64,000 nt of DNA from G963665005 sp963665005. Its GTDB lineage: Bacteria; Bacillota; Clostridia; Christensenellales; SZUA-584. Positions within the stretch are counted from its first letter, which is position 1; each line of letters begins with the position of its first letter. A program made the position numbers and the translations under genes. Below are positions 16,981 to 24,306 of the stretch, piece after piece. The stretch is taken from NCBI GenBank assembly GCA_963665005.2, contig CAXXTQ010000001.1:1-64000 (forward strand), read 5' to 3'. The notes beneath the pieces are model-generated. The model saw nothing but the letters and a program-made list of their open reading frames with translations. It was not told the DNA's origin and ran no database searches.

Positions 16981-17067
16981 TTATCTAGCAAATAACGTAA
17001 CGCATATAGCTGCAATGGATATCACAATAGCAACTATTGAAATTATCATCGCGGGATTTTTCTTCAT
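16981..17067 (-). CDS. 28-residue single-membrane-segment peptide
   Basis: The ORF starts MKKNPAMIISIVAIVISI and ends with TLFAR: a short basic start and about 20 hydrophobic residues. The ATG has AAAGGAGATGATGCAAG upstream, a good ribosome site, and the stop TAA merges into the Shine-Dalgarno of the HTH gene 13 bp on. The size and layout resemble holin-like or type I toxin peptides, but no family is recognised. Confidence 0.5.
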   Translation of the reverse strand: MKKNPAMIISIVAIVISIAAICVTLFAR

Positions 17068-17103
17068 CTTGCATCATCTCCTTTCTTCGTGCTATAATAT
17101 ATA

Positions 17104-17150
17104 AAGACATTTCCCCCTTAGGGGGAGGGGCTTTGAGCCCCTCGTGTCTA
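17104..17150 (-). other. Strong nested hairpin between two small peptide genes
   Basis: AGACA near 17104 and TGTCT at 17145-17149 bracket two stems: CCCCC/GGGGG and GAGGGGC/GCCCCTC. The T run after it on the minus strand is weak, so it could be a terminator, an attenuator or part of a regulatory RNA. Confidence 0.5.
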
Positions 17151-17255
17151 GTCTTTCAACAGTTTCAGTAGAGCTATTAAGAGACTTACAAAAGCGGTTA
17201 TCATGCTGACAATTGCAGTTATCAGCGTAAGCCGCTTTTGTTTTTTATCTTTCAA
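17148..17255 (-). CDS. 35-residue membrane peptide under a consensus promoter
   Basis: TTG start at 17255 with AAGGGGGT seven bases upstream. The peptide begins MKDKKQKRLTLITAIVSM and ends LLKLLKD: a basic N-terminus, one hydrophobic segment of about 22 residues, and a basic end. It is transcribed from a perfect sigma-A promoter just upstream. This composition is typical of small toxic or holin-like peptides in Firmicute prophages, but no homologue is recognised by eye. Confidence 0.5.
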   Translation of the reverse strand: MKDKKQKRLTLITAIVSMITAFVSLLIALLKLLKD

Positions 17256-17282
17256 CTTAACCACCCCCTTTCTTATGTGTAC

Positions 17283-17311
17283 ATTATACCGTATACGGCG
17301 CAATGTGTCAA
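17283..17311 (-). promoter_or_regulatory. Consensus sigma-A promoter for the small peptides and HTH gene
   Basis: TTGACA (17306-17311) and TATAAT (17283-17288) with exactly 17 bp between them, on the minus strand, about 28 bp before the TTG start at 17255. It should be active in the lysogen. Confidence 0.8.
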
Positions 17312-17444
17312 GTGTTTTTATAAAGTTTTTTGATAATTTTTGTAATAAAAAAGAGCCCCAGCATTATGAACTGAACCCCTAAAAACGGACATTGAGAAAA
17401 AAGGGCCTCCTATTGTAGGATTAGAAGCAATAGGAGGTTTTCTT

Positions 17445-17753
17445 ATGCCCAGAAATTATTCAAAAGTAAAACACTTATTAGCAGAAGTCTTGGAGCTTAA
17501 ATCTGAAGGGAAAACACACGCGGAAATCGCTGATTTTTTTGGACTAACGAAGGTTCAAGTCAAGAAGCTAGTTGAACGTCACAACCGGGCGCAGCGTAGA
17601 ACGCAAGAAGAGATTCCCACAGTGACGAGTCGGCGAGGCCGTCCGCGCAAAACGCCACTGACACCAAGGCAAGAGCTTGAACGTGAAAACAAACAACTGC
17701 AAATGGAAGTAGCATTGCTGCGATCTTTTCTTCGAGCTGCTGGAAGGAGGTGA
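17445..17753 (+). CDS. IS3-family OrfA, HTH protein
   Basis: 102 residues. The N-terminal part EVLELKSEGKTHAEIADFFGLTKVQVKKLVERHN is the HTH of transposase OrfA, which binds the terminal repeats. A basic linker and a leucine-zipper-like end (ELERENKQLQMEVALLRSFL) follow, used for dimerisation with OrfB. The ATG is preceded by AGGAGG. The stop overlaps the Shine-Dalgarno of OrfB. Confidence 0.88.
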   Translation: MPRNYSKVKHLLAEVLELKSEGKTHAEIADFFGLTKVQVKKLVERHNRAQRRTQEEIPTVTSRRGRPRKTPLTPRQELERENKQLQMEVALLRSFLRAAGRR

Positions 17754-17761
17754 AACCACAG

Positions 17762-18607
17762 GTGAAGTATGCAGCTATATATAGTCATAGAGATCATTAT
17801 CCAATATCGAAGATGTGCGAGTATTTCGAGGTGTCACGTAGCGGATTCTATAGTTATGTCCAACGGATTAATATGACAGAAAAAGACGAATACCTAGCAT
17901 CAATGATTCAAACGTGTCACACACAAACAAACAGTACATACGGTTATCGACGAGTAAAGCAGTGGATTGTACGTGAAACAGGCGAAGCAATAAATCATAA
18001 AGCAATATTACGCGTAATGAATAAATATGGCCTGTTATCGAAGATCCGGCGTAGGCGTAAGTACATACAGTATTCACAAGTGTTACACCGTTATAATAAT
18101 ATCCTGGATCGAGATTTCAAGGCAGATCGTCCAAATCAGAAGTGGGTAACGGATATATCATACATCCATACCAATCAAGGCGTGCTGTATCTATCAATCA
18201 TCAAAGATCTGTTCGACAACAGCATCGTTGCCTACAAAACGGGAACCAAGCAAACGGTGAACTTAGTATTAGATACTATCCGAAAAGCAAAGAAAAATGA
18301 AGCGGTCACTGCGGAGCTGCAACTCCACAGCGACCAAGGTTTTCAATACACATCCCGTGAGTATTTCAACCTAACCAAAGAGTATGGTATTACACCGTCG
18401 ATGTCAAGGCGCGGCAACTGCTTGGACAATGCTCCGGCAGAAAACTTCTTTGGCATATTAAAGTCCGAATGCATCAATCGGGTAAAGATTAAGACGATCA
18501 ATGAGGCGAAACGCCTTATTGATGAATATATCCATTTTTACAACAATGAGCGCATTCAGCTAAAAACAAAGCTGACACCGTTCGAAAAACGATGTCAGCT
18601 CGCGTAA
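17762..18607 (+). CDS. IS3-family OrfB, DDE transposase
   Basis: 281 residues from GTG 17762, which has AAGGAGGTGA at proper spacing; a GTG at 17750 overlapping the OrfA stop is also in frame. The integrase core has the DDE residues in WVTDISYIHTNQGVLYL, LHSDQGFQYTS and NAPAENFFGILKSE. Many IS3 elements make an OrfAB fusion by -1 frameshifting; here the arrangement looks more like coupled reinitiation. The gene appears intact. Confidence 0.9.
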   Translation: MKYAAIYSHRDHYPISKMCEYFEVSRSGFYSYVQRINMTEKDEYLASMIQTCHTQTNSTYGYRRVKQWIVRETGEAINHKAILRVMNKYGLLSKIRRRRKYIQYSQVLHRYNNILDRDFKADRPNQKWVTDISYIHTNQGVLYLSIIKDLFDNSIVAYKTGTKQTVNLVLDTIRKAKKNEAVTAELQLHSDQGFQYTSREYFNLTKEYGITPSMSRRGNCLDNAPAENFFGILKSECINRVKIKTINEAKRLIDEYIHFYNNERIQLKTKLTPFEKRCQLA

Positions 18608-18699
18608 TTCATAGTTATCTTGCGATAGGGCCTTTTATCTCTGTCCGACAAACTGGGTTCAGTTCATTAGCCGAGGCTCTTAATCTTTATATAATATTG

Positions 18700-19053
18700 T
18701 TATTCTCTTTTTATTACAGCTTGTTTATATAGTTGGTTACTTAATACGGTTACCCCTGTTATTAATACACCTTGCATTGCACCTTCGATTGTCCACCCTG
18801 CCAATGCCATAGCAGCCGGTATTCCTATAATTAATAGCGCAAATGGAATTACCCAGTCCGGTATATTAGGGATTTTCTTAAATAATACTCCTAGTATGTA
18901 CAACACCGGTATTAAGACATAAGCTTCAGCAACGATATAGGATATAAAATCCGGCGCCGCAGCCTCTAATCCGTCTGCCGCAAATGCTACACAAGGCAGC
19001 ATAAGCACCACCAATAACAGAAAAACCATTATAATTGTAATTACTTTTTTCAT
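18700..19053 (-). CDS. Phage holin
   Basis: 117 residues. After a signal-like hydrophobic N-terminus (KKVITIIMVFLLLVVLMLP, then AFA) come two further membrane segments and the pattern IPDWVIPFALLIIGIPAAMALAGW...GVLITGVTVLSNQLYKQ, which matches Hol118-type holins (holin superfamily with DWVIP). The holin forms lesions that release or activate the endolysin. It is the last gene of the late operon, next to the IS-split terminator. Confidence 0.8.
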   Translation of the reverse strand: MKKVITIIMVFLLLVVLMLPCVAFAADGLEAAAPDFISYIVAEAYVLIPVLYILGVLFKKIPNIPDWVIPFALLIIGIPAAMALAGWTIEGAMQGVLITGVTVLSNQLYKQAVIKRE

Positions 19054-19063
19054 TCCTTTTACC

Positions 19064-19417
19064 TCACTTTCTATTTTGCCTGTCCATACAGACAGTTTGG
19101 TTCGTCAATAAAGTGTCGAGTTGTTTTCCATGATTCTCTATGCGTTCACCCAAACGATCAAGACTTTCTTTTTCATCTAATCTTGTACGCGTGTTTAATT
19201 CAATCACCTTTGAATTGTTATTGATTACCGCAGTACAATTCTCAATAAGCTGGTTGCCTCGTGTCTGTTCTTTAACCAACTTATCACGGTCAGCCCGCGC
19301 ATCTTTTCTTCCTTTGGTGAAATACCAAATAATTAAGGCGAGCACTACAATGCAGAATAAAGCCATAAATCCAATTTGCGCATATGCGTTTACCATCATA
19401 TCAACCGTTGAATTCAT
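19064..19417 (-). CDS. Holin-associated membrane protein (XhlA/BhlA-like)
   Basis: 117 residues with one membrane segment near the N-terminus (IGFMALFCIVVLALIIWYF) and a long charged coiled coil (residues about 36-105). This architecture is that of XhlA or BhlA-type lysis accessory proteins, found beside holin and endolysin. It lies between them here. The exact family is uncertain. Confidence 0.6.
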   Translation of the reverse strand: MNSTVDMMVNAYAQIGFMALFCIVVLALIIWYFTKGRKDARADRDKLVKEQTRGNQLIENCTAVINNNSKVIELNTRTRLDEKESLDRLGERIENHGKQLDTLLTNQTVCMDRQNRK

Positions 19418-19426
19418 CCTTGCCTC

Positions 19427-20446
19427 CTATGCAAACACCTTCGGCCGTCCAAATACGTTCCATGCGCCGCGCGTATATTTCTCTAGCTTTCCGTCTGTCA
19501 GAGCAAGCAGCTTATACGCTGTCCTATCATCAACGTTATCACCCACTACAACACCGACATATCCCGACATAGCCTCGTACACCTTGCCATTACGCCCAAC
19601 GATTGCCATATGTGTTATTTCGCCTGTATTTGGGCTGCGATATCCTACGCAATCTCCGGGCCTCGATTCGCTTTTACTGATCTCGTCACAGTACTTGCTG
19701 AATACATATTTTGCTTTGCTGTCTGAAACTCCCGGAAATAAATCTAACTTGTTTTCAGCATACCAAAATAATCCGCTGCAATCCCACGCATAATCTTCCG
19801 GGAATCTCCATACCCCTTTTGCTTCCGCATTCTTAGCAACGTCAAGAAGCATTTTGTAACGCCCTCCGCTCATATACTCGGGGTGTGCCTTATACCGCGC
19901 ATTAACATAAGCAGTGGTTATCTTATGCCCCTGGGCGCCGTATATGTAATAGCCGCCGACGCACGACTCAACTATATCTAAGAATTCAGCAAGCTTGCCA
20001 GTTGGCTCTTCAAGAACAGACAAAAATTTAATGTAATTGCCTTCATCGCAGTAAGCATAACCCACAACGCCTTTTGCAGTTAAAATGTGTGCATAATCAT
20101 CATTTAGATCTTCATCAAGCACCATGCATTTTTCATTGGCCGTAAGATTGCCAATATCTTTATAACTTTTGTCCGGCCCTGTCCGAATGTTCACATAATT
20201 TTTCGCTGTGCATATAGCATTCGGTTTATATACAGGCGGCGCATCGCCTTCTAACGTTATGTTTTTACCGAAATCGCTCCATATATAGCCATTCATTGAT
20301 ACTCTTGTATACTTCGCATTTACCTCTCCTAAAATTTCAATATCCGCGCCTTTGAGAAGCGTTCCAATCTGCCGGGCGGATTGATCTGGCAGAACTCTTA
20401 AGTTTGCTTTCCTGCTTATTGTTGCGTTTGGATTAAATTCACTCAT
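19427..20446 (-). CDS. Endolysin with two SH3b domains and NlpC/P60-type peptidase
   Basis: 339 residues. Residues about 10-65 (KANLRVLPDQSARQIGTL) and 80-145 (KNYVNIRTGPDKSYKDIGNL) are SH3b cell-wall binding repeats at the N-terminus. The C-terminal half is an NlpC/P60-like cysteine peptidase with Cys in AWDCSGLFWY and His in EITHMAIVG. It would cut peptidoglycan stem peptides at lysis. Having the binding domains in front of the catalytic domain is less common than the reverse order. Confidence 0.85.
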   Translation of the reverse strand: MSEFNPNATISRKANLRVLPDQSARQIGTLLKGADIEILGEVNAKYTRVSMNGYIWSDFGKNITLEGDAPPVYKPNAICTAKNYVNIRTGPDKSYKDIGNLTANEKCMVLDEDLNDDYAHILTAKGVVGYAYCDEGNYIKFLSVLEEPTGKLAEFLDIVESCVGGYYIYGAQGHKITTAYVNARYKAHPEYMSGGRYKMLLDVAKNAEAKGVWRFPEDYAWDCSGLFWYAENKLDLFPGVSDSKAKYVFSKYCDEISKSESRPGDCVGYRSPNTGEITHMAIVGRNGKVYEAMSGYVGVVVGDNVDDRTAYKLLALTDGKLEKYTRGAWNVFGRPKVFA

Positions 20447-20475
20447 GATTTTTTTCTCCTTTTTTTCTAATAGCC

Positions 20476-21924
20476 CTACAATTCCGCGTCCGCTTCATAT
20501 ACACCGTTGATAGCGCGATAAGCGCCATCAGTGGTCGCTGTAACTCGTAATAGAATTCCATTATTATCTGCTAATGGAGCAACACTTGAACAGTTCAGAT
20601 ATGACGGTGCGGACAAAGTATTTATTGTTGGCGTTGTTCGCATTGGAACAGGGAAAGATAAAGAACCTGCCATACGTCCACTTCCCGCCGTTCCATAATA
20701 AATACCGCTTGAATTTACAACCTCACCTTGCCAATAGTATCCTTGGCACAACGCTCGTTCTTCCGCAAATGTTCTTGGAATAAACGGCGTCGCTATGCTG
20801 CCTTTTTCAAATTTAATTTGAGCTAGATCAAACGTCCCTGATTGTTGCCCCAACGTATCTGTTCTTGCGTCAAAAGAAGAACCTGCATCAAACCAAAAAT
20901 ACACAGCTAAGTAGTTGTCCGCGCCTATCGTTTTGCCACTAACGCTAGGTATGCTTAACGTAATGATAAATTTCTGCCACGATGATGTTAACGCGATTTT
21001 TTGTGACTCTATACCAGAGACGTCCGCGCTTCCTCCGCTTCCAAAGTTTTGCTTGAATGATATAGCAATATTTTTACTTGAATCTGCTTTCGCCCAAAAT
21101 GACAATGTCATTGTTTCGCCTGAAAACTGCGCAACATTTTCAATTCTTTGTTGCTGATACGCATAATACGAAGCACCTGCTACGCTTGATACTACCGTAC
21201 GAGAATAATAGTCAGGATTATTTGGAACATCCGTTTGACCTGGCGTAAAAGACTGTCTTGAATGAGTTTTCGTTGTTCCGCTGTTTCCGTGAAACCATCT
21301 ATCAGCACTTCCATATCCGTCCGACGTTTGGCTTATGCCTCTCTGCCAAACATCAAATCCACCGTTTATGATAAAATTTTGGTTGTTGACTATATTTTGC
21401 AAATCACCAATATCATTTTCCGCATTATCAATATCGCTCTCCGCGCCAGACATCGCTGTTTCAAGATCGTCAATATCACTTTCCGCTGCAGTTAACCGCG
21501 CTTCATGACCTGACACTAACGCCAGCGCCGCATCCAACGCCGTAAATTCCGACGTGCTTTCAATTGCCTCACTGTCATCTTCTCCGGCAATTACGGTAAC
21601 AGTAAATGGCATACAGCGCAATTCTTCCCCGCTTATAACTATTAGAATCCAACACGTCAGGCTTCCTGCTGCCGCGCATGTCTGTTCCGTAACTGTATAT
21701 TGAATTTTACCTGCTGCAGCATCGATGATCGTACATGCATTAAAAAGTATATTTCCATCCGGCTTTTTAGCATAAAACGTGACAGATGCGCTCGTTAAAT
21801 CGATTGGTATGTCGCCCGATTTACATGTAAAAACAAAGTCACGCGAATCAACTTCGTACTGGTTTATATTTATCGGTACCAAATACCGTTTCATAAAATC
21901 GAGTGTAATGTATTGAGTTATCAT
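20476..21924 (-). CDS. Baseplate/tail fibre protein with BppU-type N-terminus
   Basis: 482 residues. The N-terminal 115 residues resemble BppU (DFVFTCKSGDIPIDLTSASVTFYAKKPDG...), the adaptor that attaches receptor-binding proteins to the Dit/Tal baseplate. A coiled coil follows with repeats of ESDIDDLETA-type (residues 140-180). From about 190 (NFIINGGFDVWQRG) a beta-sandwich carbohydrate-binding-like region and a tip domain follow. It is the probable host-recognition protein. Confidence 0.8.
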   Translation of the reverse strand: MITQYITLDFMKRYLVPININQYEVDSRDFVFTCKSGDIPIDLTSASVTFYAKKPDGNILFNACTIIDAAAGKIQYTVTEQTCAAAGSLTCWILIVISGEELRCMPFTVTVIAGEDDSEAIESTSEFTALDAALALVSGHEARLTAAESDIDDLETAMSGAESDIDNAENDIGDLQNIVNNQNFIINGGFDVWQRGISQTSDGYGSADRWFHGNSGTTKTHSRQSFTPGQTDVPNNPDYYSRTVVSSVAGASYYAYQQQRIENVAQFSGETMTLSFWAKADSSKNIAISFKQNFGSGGSADVSGIESQKIALTSSWQKFIITLSIPSVSGKTIGADNYLAVYFWFDAGSSFDARTDTLGQQSGTFDLAQIKFEKGSIATPFIPRTFAEERALCQGYYWQGEVVNSSGIYYGTAGSGRMAGSLSFPVPMRTTPTINTLSAPSYLNCSSVAPLADNNGILLRVTATTDGAYRAINGVYEADAEL

Positions 21925-21937
21925 CTAATATCTCCTT

Positions 21938-23632
21938 TTATAGCCATGTTTGTGAGCCACCAATTTTTTTGTAGATGCCCGTATCATTAACACCTACTGA
22001 GTTGTTTCCGTTCGGACTCTGTATCTCAGACCATAAATAATTTACATTTATACGTACTTTGCCATTATGGTCTATAAACCGAAACATAGAAGTGTTGGAA
22101 CGCCCCAGCCACATCTCAGCTCCATTAAAAGTTAGCAAACGAATAAAACCTCCATACGTTTCATCCGACAATGTGGATTTGTGGGTGGTTATTTTTAATG
22201 TAGGCTCACTTTCAGAAACGGTTTTATTGTAAATAAACAGACCACGATTTAATATTCCTCCAATTTCGACTTCACCGATAGCCGCAAAACAATCTCCGTC
22301 CAAGTCGTTAGTAAGCATATTCCCTGCAAAAACAACTTCTCCATTTATTACAGCCACTCCGCCTATATAAGCATCATCAGCATATATGGATAACCCTTCA
22401 GTAGAGGTATGTTTTATCTTTATTTCCTTACCGCCGACATTCGCGACCGTCATAAATCCGTCTTCGTGGTTAATATAACAGCCGTTATATGTTTCACTTT
22501 GTTTAATCGTATTAGACATGTCATCTTTCAGCGCAGACAAATCTAAGTCTTGCGCCCACAGCGAATCACCCAATAAAGGCACCATATTACCAAGCACGAT
22601 ACTAATATATTTCTTTGCTAAAGCGTCATAATCATAAGATATTACGCGCTGTGTAAGGGTTATATCTTGGTAAACACACTCAATGGTATCGCCGATGCTA
22701 ACAGTTTCAAGCTGTTTATAATTTTTGTATTCTTCAGTTTGTGATAAATCGATAAATTCTACATTCGCGCTTTTTAAAGGCAAATCAATACCTTGTGCAT
22801 ACATCTCCGCAACACGCGCTCTAAGCTCTGTTATAACCGAAGCAGCATCCGGATAAGGGATTTCATCGTCTTCGTCTTTTTTCCCGACCTTGATATCGCT
22901 GAAATGTACATGCCGCACATGAGGTACAGGTGTATCGTCTATTAAATCGCTGTCTATATACACTTCCGGCAGCATGATAACAGAATCGTCCTCATCCAGC
23001 CCTGTAGGAATAATTCTGTTTGCAATCTCCTTATCATCTTCATCAATCGTAAGCCCTGTTAGATTTTTACGATAGCGCACCGTTACGCCTTTGTCTGCAC
23101 CAAGCCTGGCTAACACATTAACCGTAAAATTATCACGTTCTATTTCGCCTCCCCACCGATTGACAAAGCTATTGTCTTGCTCGCCTATGATTGCCCCTAA
23201 AACAGAAGTCCTCACAATCCGCATATTTGTAACAAGGTCAATATCTGATGTGCCTGTAAACCGCGTTTCGCTGATGCCGGCCTGTAATATGTCCGACAAT
23301 GCTTCCGCGCCTGTCTTGCCCGTCCAAGTGCGATTCAAAATAATATCTTGAGCTAAGTCATAGGATATGTGCCAAGCAAATACTTCCTTGCCTCCATCGA
23401 GCATAGTAATGGGTTTTGAACACCTGAAGTATTGTTTTCCCTTCGGTGTCTCGGCTTTTATAATAGCTCCAATAATCACATCTGCAAAATGCTCAGACGC
23501 TTGCGCCACTTTAAACGTAAGGCTGTATTCACCGTTAATTTCTTCGTGAACTACTGCGTATTCTGCTGTTAGATTTCCAATGCCGTTCGCGGCTAGTTCT
23601 TCAGGTGTTGATTTCTGTTCATATATTCTCAT
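21938..23632 (-). CDS. Phage tail tip protein (Tal/prophage endopeptidase tail type)
   Basis: About 564 residues from ATG 23632, which has GGAG six bases upstream; this start overlaps the Dit stop by a few bases. The N-terminal 350 residues show the phage minor structural or tail-associated family pattern (LTAEYAVVHEEINGEYSLTFKV, ITMLDGGKEVFAWHISYDLAQDI, RWGGEIERDNFTVNVL, and the VSIGDTIECVYQD element). The rest is beta-rich. It closes the tail tube at the tip. I see no clear peptidase active site. Confidence 0.8.
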   Translation of the reverse strand: MRIYEQKSTPEELAANGIGNLTAEYAVVHEEINGEYSLTFKVAQASEHFADVIIGAIIKAETPKGKQYFRCSKPITMLDGGKEVFAWHISYDLAQDIILNRTWTGKTGAEALSDILQAGISETRFTGTSDIDLVTNMRIVRTSVLGAIIGEQDNSFVNRWGGEIERDNFTVNVLARLGADKGVTVRYRKNLTGLTIDEDDKEIANRIIPTGLDEDDSVIMLPEVYIDSDLIDDTPVPHVRHVHFSDIKVGKKDEDDEIPYPDAASVITELRARVAEMYAQGIDLPLKSANVEFIDLSQTEEYKNYKQLETVSIGDTIECVYQDITLTQRVISYDYDALAKKYISIVLGNMVPLLGDSLWAQDLDLSALKDDMSNTIKQSETYNGCYINHEDGFMTVANVGGKEIKIKHTSTEGLSIYADDAYIGGVAVINGEVVFAGNMLTNDLDGDCFAAIGEVEIGGILNRGLFIYNKTVSESEPTLKITTHKSTLSDETYGGFIRLLTFNGAEMWLGRSNTSMFRFIDHNGKVRINVNYLWSEIQSPNGNNSVGVNDTGIYKKIGGSQTWL

Positions 23633-24306
23633 ACCCATCTCCAATTAGGTAAGATTTCCACCTCTGTTACGCTTCCTTCCCAGCTTATTAATAAAGTTTC
23701 GCCCGAATTTATTACAGGGAAATCACCCGTCATTTTATTATTTGTCAGTGTATCGTTTTGATAGCAATTCATTAGTTCGCCGTCTATCGTTATTGACGGA
23801 TATATATCTTGTAACTCTATTTCTTGTTCACCTATTGTCAGCGTCACATCACCTGTGCCGGTCACTTTAATAGTCGGATAAGACGGACGGTTGCAAGGGC
23901 TTATTAATGTAACAGGTGACGAGCTTACTATAGATGGCTGGTTTATCTTGCGCTTAATTGGATTACAAATAAACTGGACAATAAACTGATGCCATGTTGA
24001 TATTGTCTTGGTGAGGTCAGTTGTAACATCCAATCGATAATCGTACACGAATTCCGGTTCGTTTGAAAACGTAATAGATCTGCCCTCTAGAATTATCTGT
24101 GCTATCCGTTCCGGGCAAGGGCCGTTATAAAAAAATCGCGCTGGTTTGATTATATCTTCGTATGAACCATCCCAACGCGTCAAATACCCAGACCGACCTG
24201 GTATAATAATTAGTTCCGTGCGCTTTTGGGGTATCTGTATAGGCGGCAGTTCCATCACTCGCAATTTATTTTCTTGCGTATCAATACCATCAATTAATAC
24301 ATACAT
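23629..24306 (-). CDS. Distal tail protein Dit
   Basis: 225 residues. LPPIQIPQKRTELIIIPGRSGYLTRWDGSYEDI matches the N-terminal belt of Dit proteins, and the C-terminal galectin-like part follows (YPTIKVTGTGDVTLTIGEQEIEL). Dit forms the hub between tail tube and tip. The stop of the tape measure gene overlaps its start by one base and it overlaps Tal, the usual TMP-Dit-Tal order. Confidence 0.82.
   Translation of the reverse strand: MYVLIDGIDTQENKLRVMELPPIQIPQKRTELIIIPGRSGYLTRWDGSYEDIIKPARFFYNGPCPERIAQIILEGRSITFSNEPEFVYDYRLDVTTDLTKTISTWHQFIVQFICNPIKRKINQPSIVSSSPVTLISPCNRPSYPTIKVTGTGDVTLTIGEQEIELQDIYPSITIDGELMNCYQNDTLTNNKMTGDFPVINSGETLLISWEGSVTEVEILPNWRWV

Larger units (their letters stand above)
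17367..18666 (+). mobile_element. IS3-family insertion sequence (1300 bp)
   Basis: Terminal inverted repeats begin TGAACTGAACCC at 17367 and end GGGTTCAGTTCA at 18666; further partial matches run inward. The flanking bases TTA (17364-17366 and 18667-18669) are a 3-bp target duplication, as usual for IS3. It encodes OrfA and OrfB. Removing the element restores AAGAGCC...GGCTCTT, a terminator hairpin, so the IS landed in the loop of a phage terminator. Confidence 0.9.
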
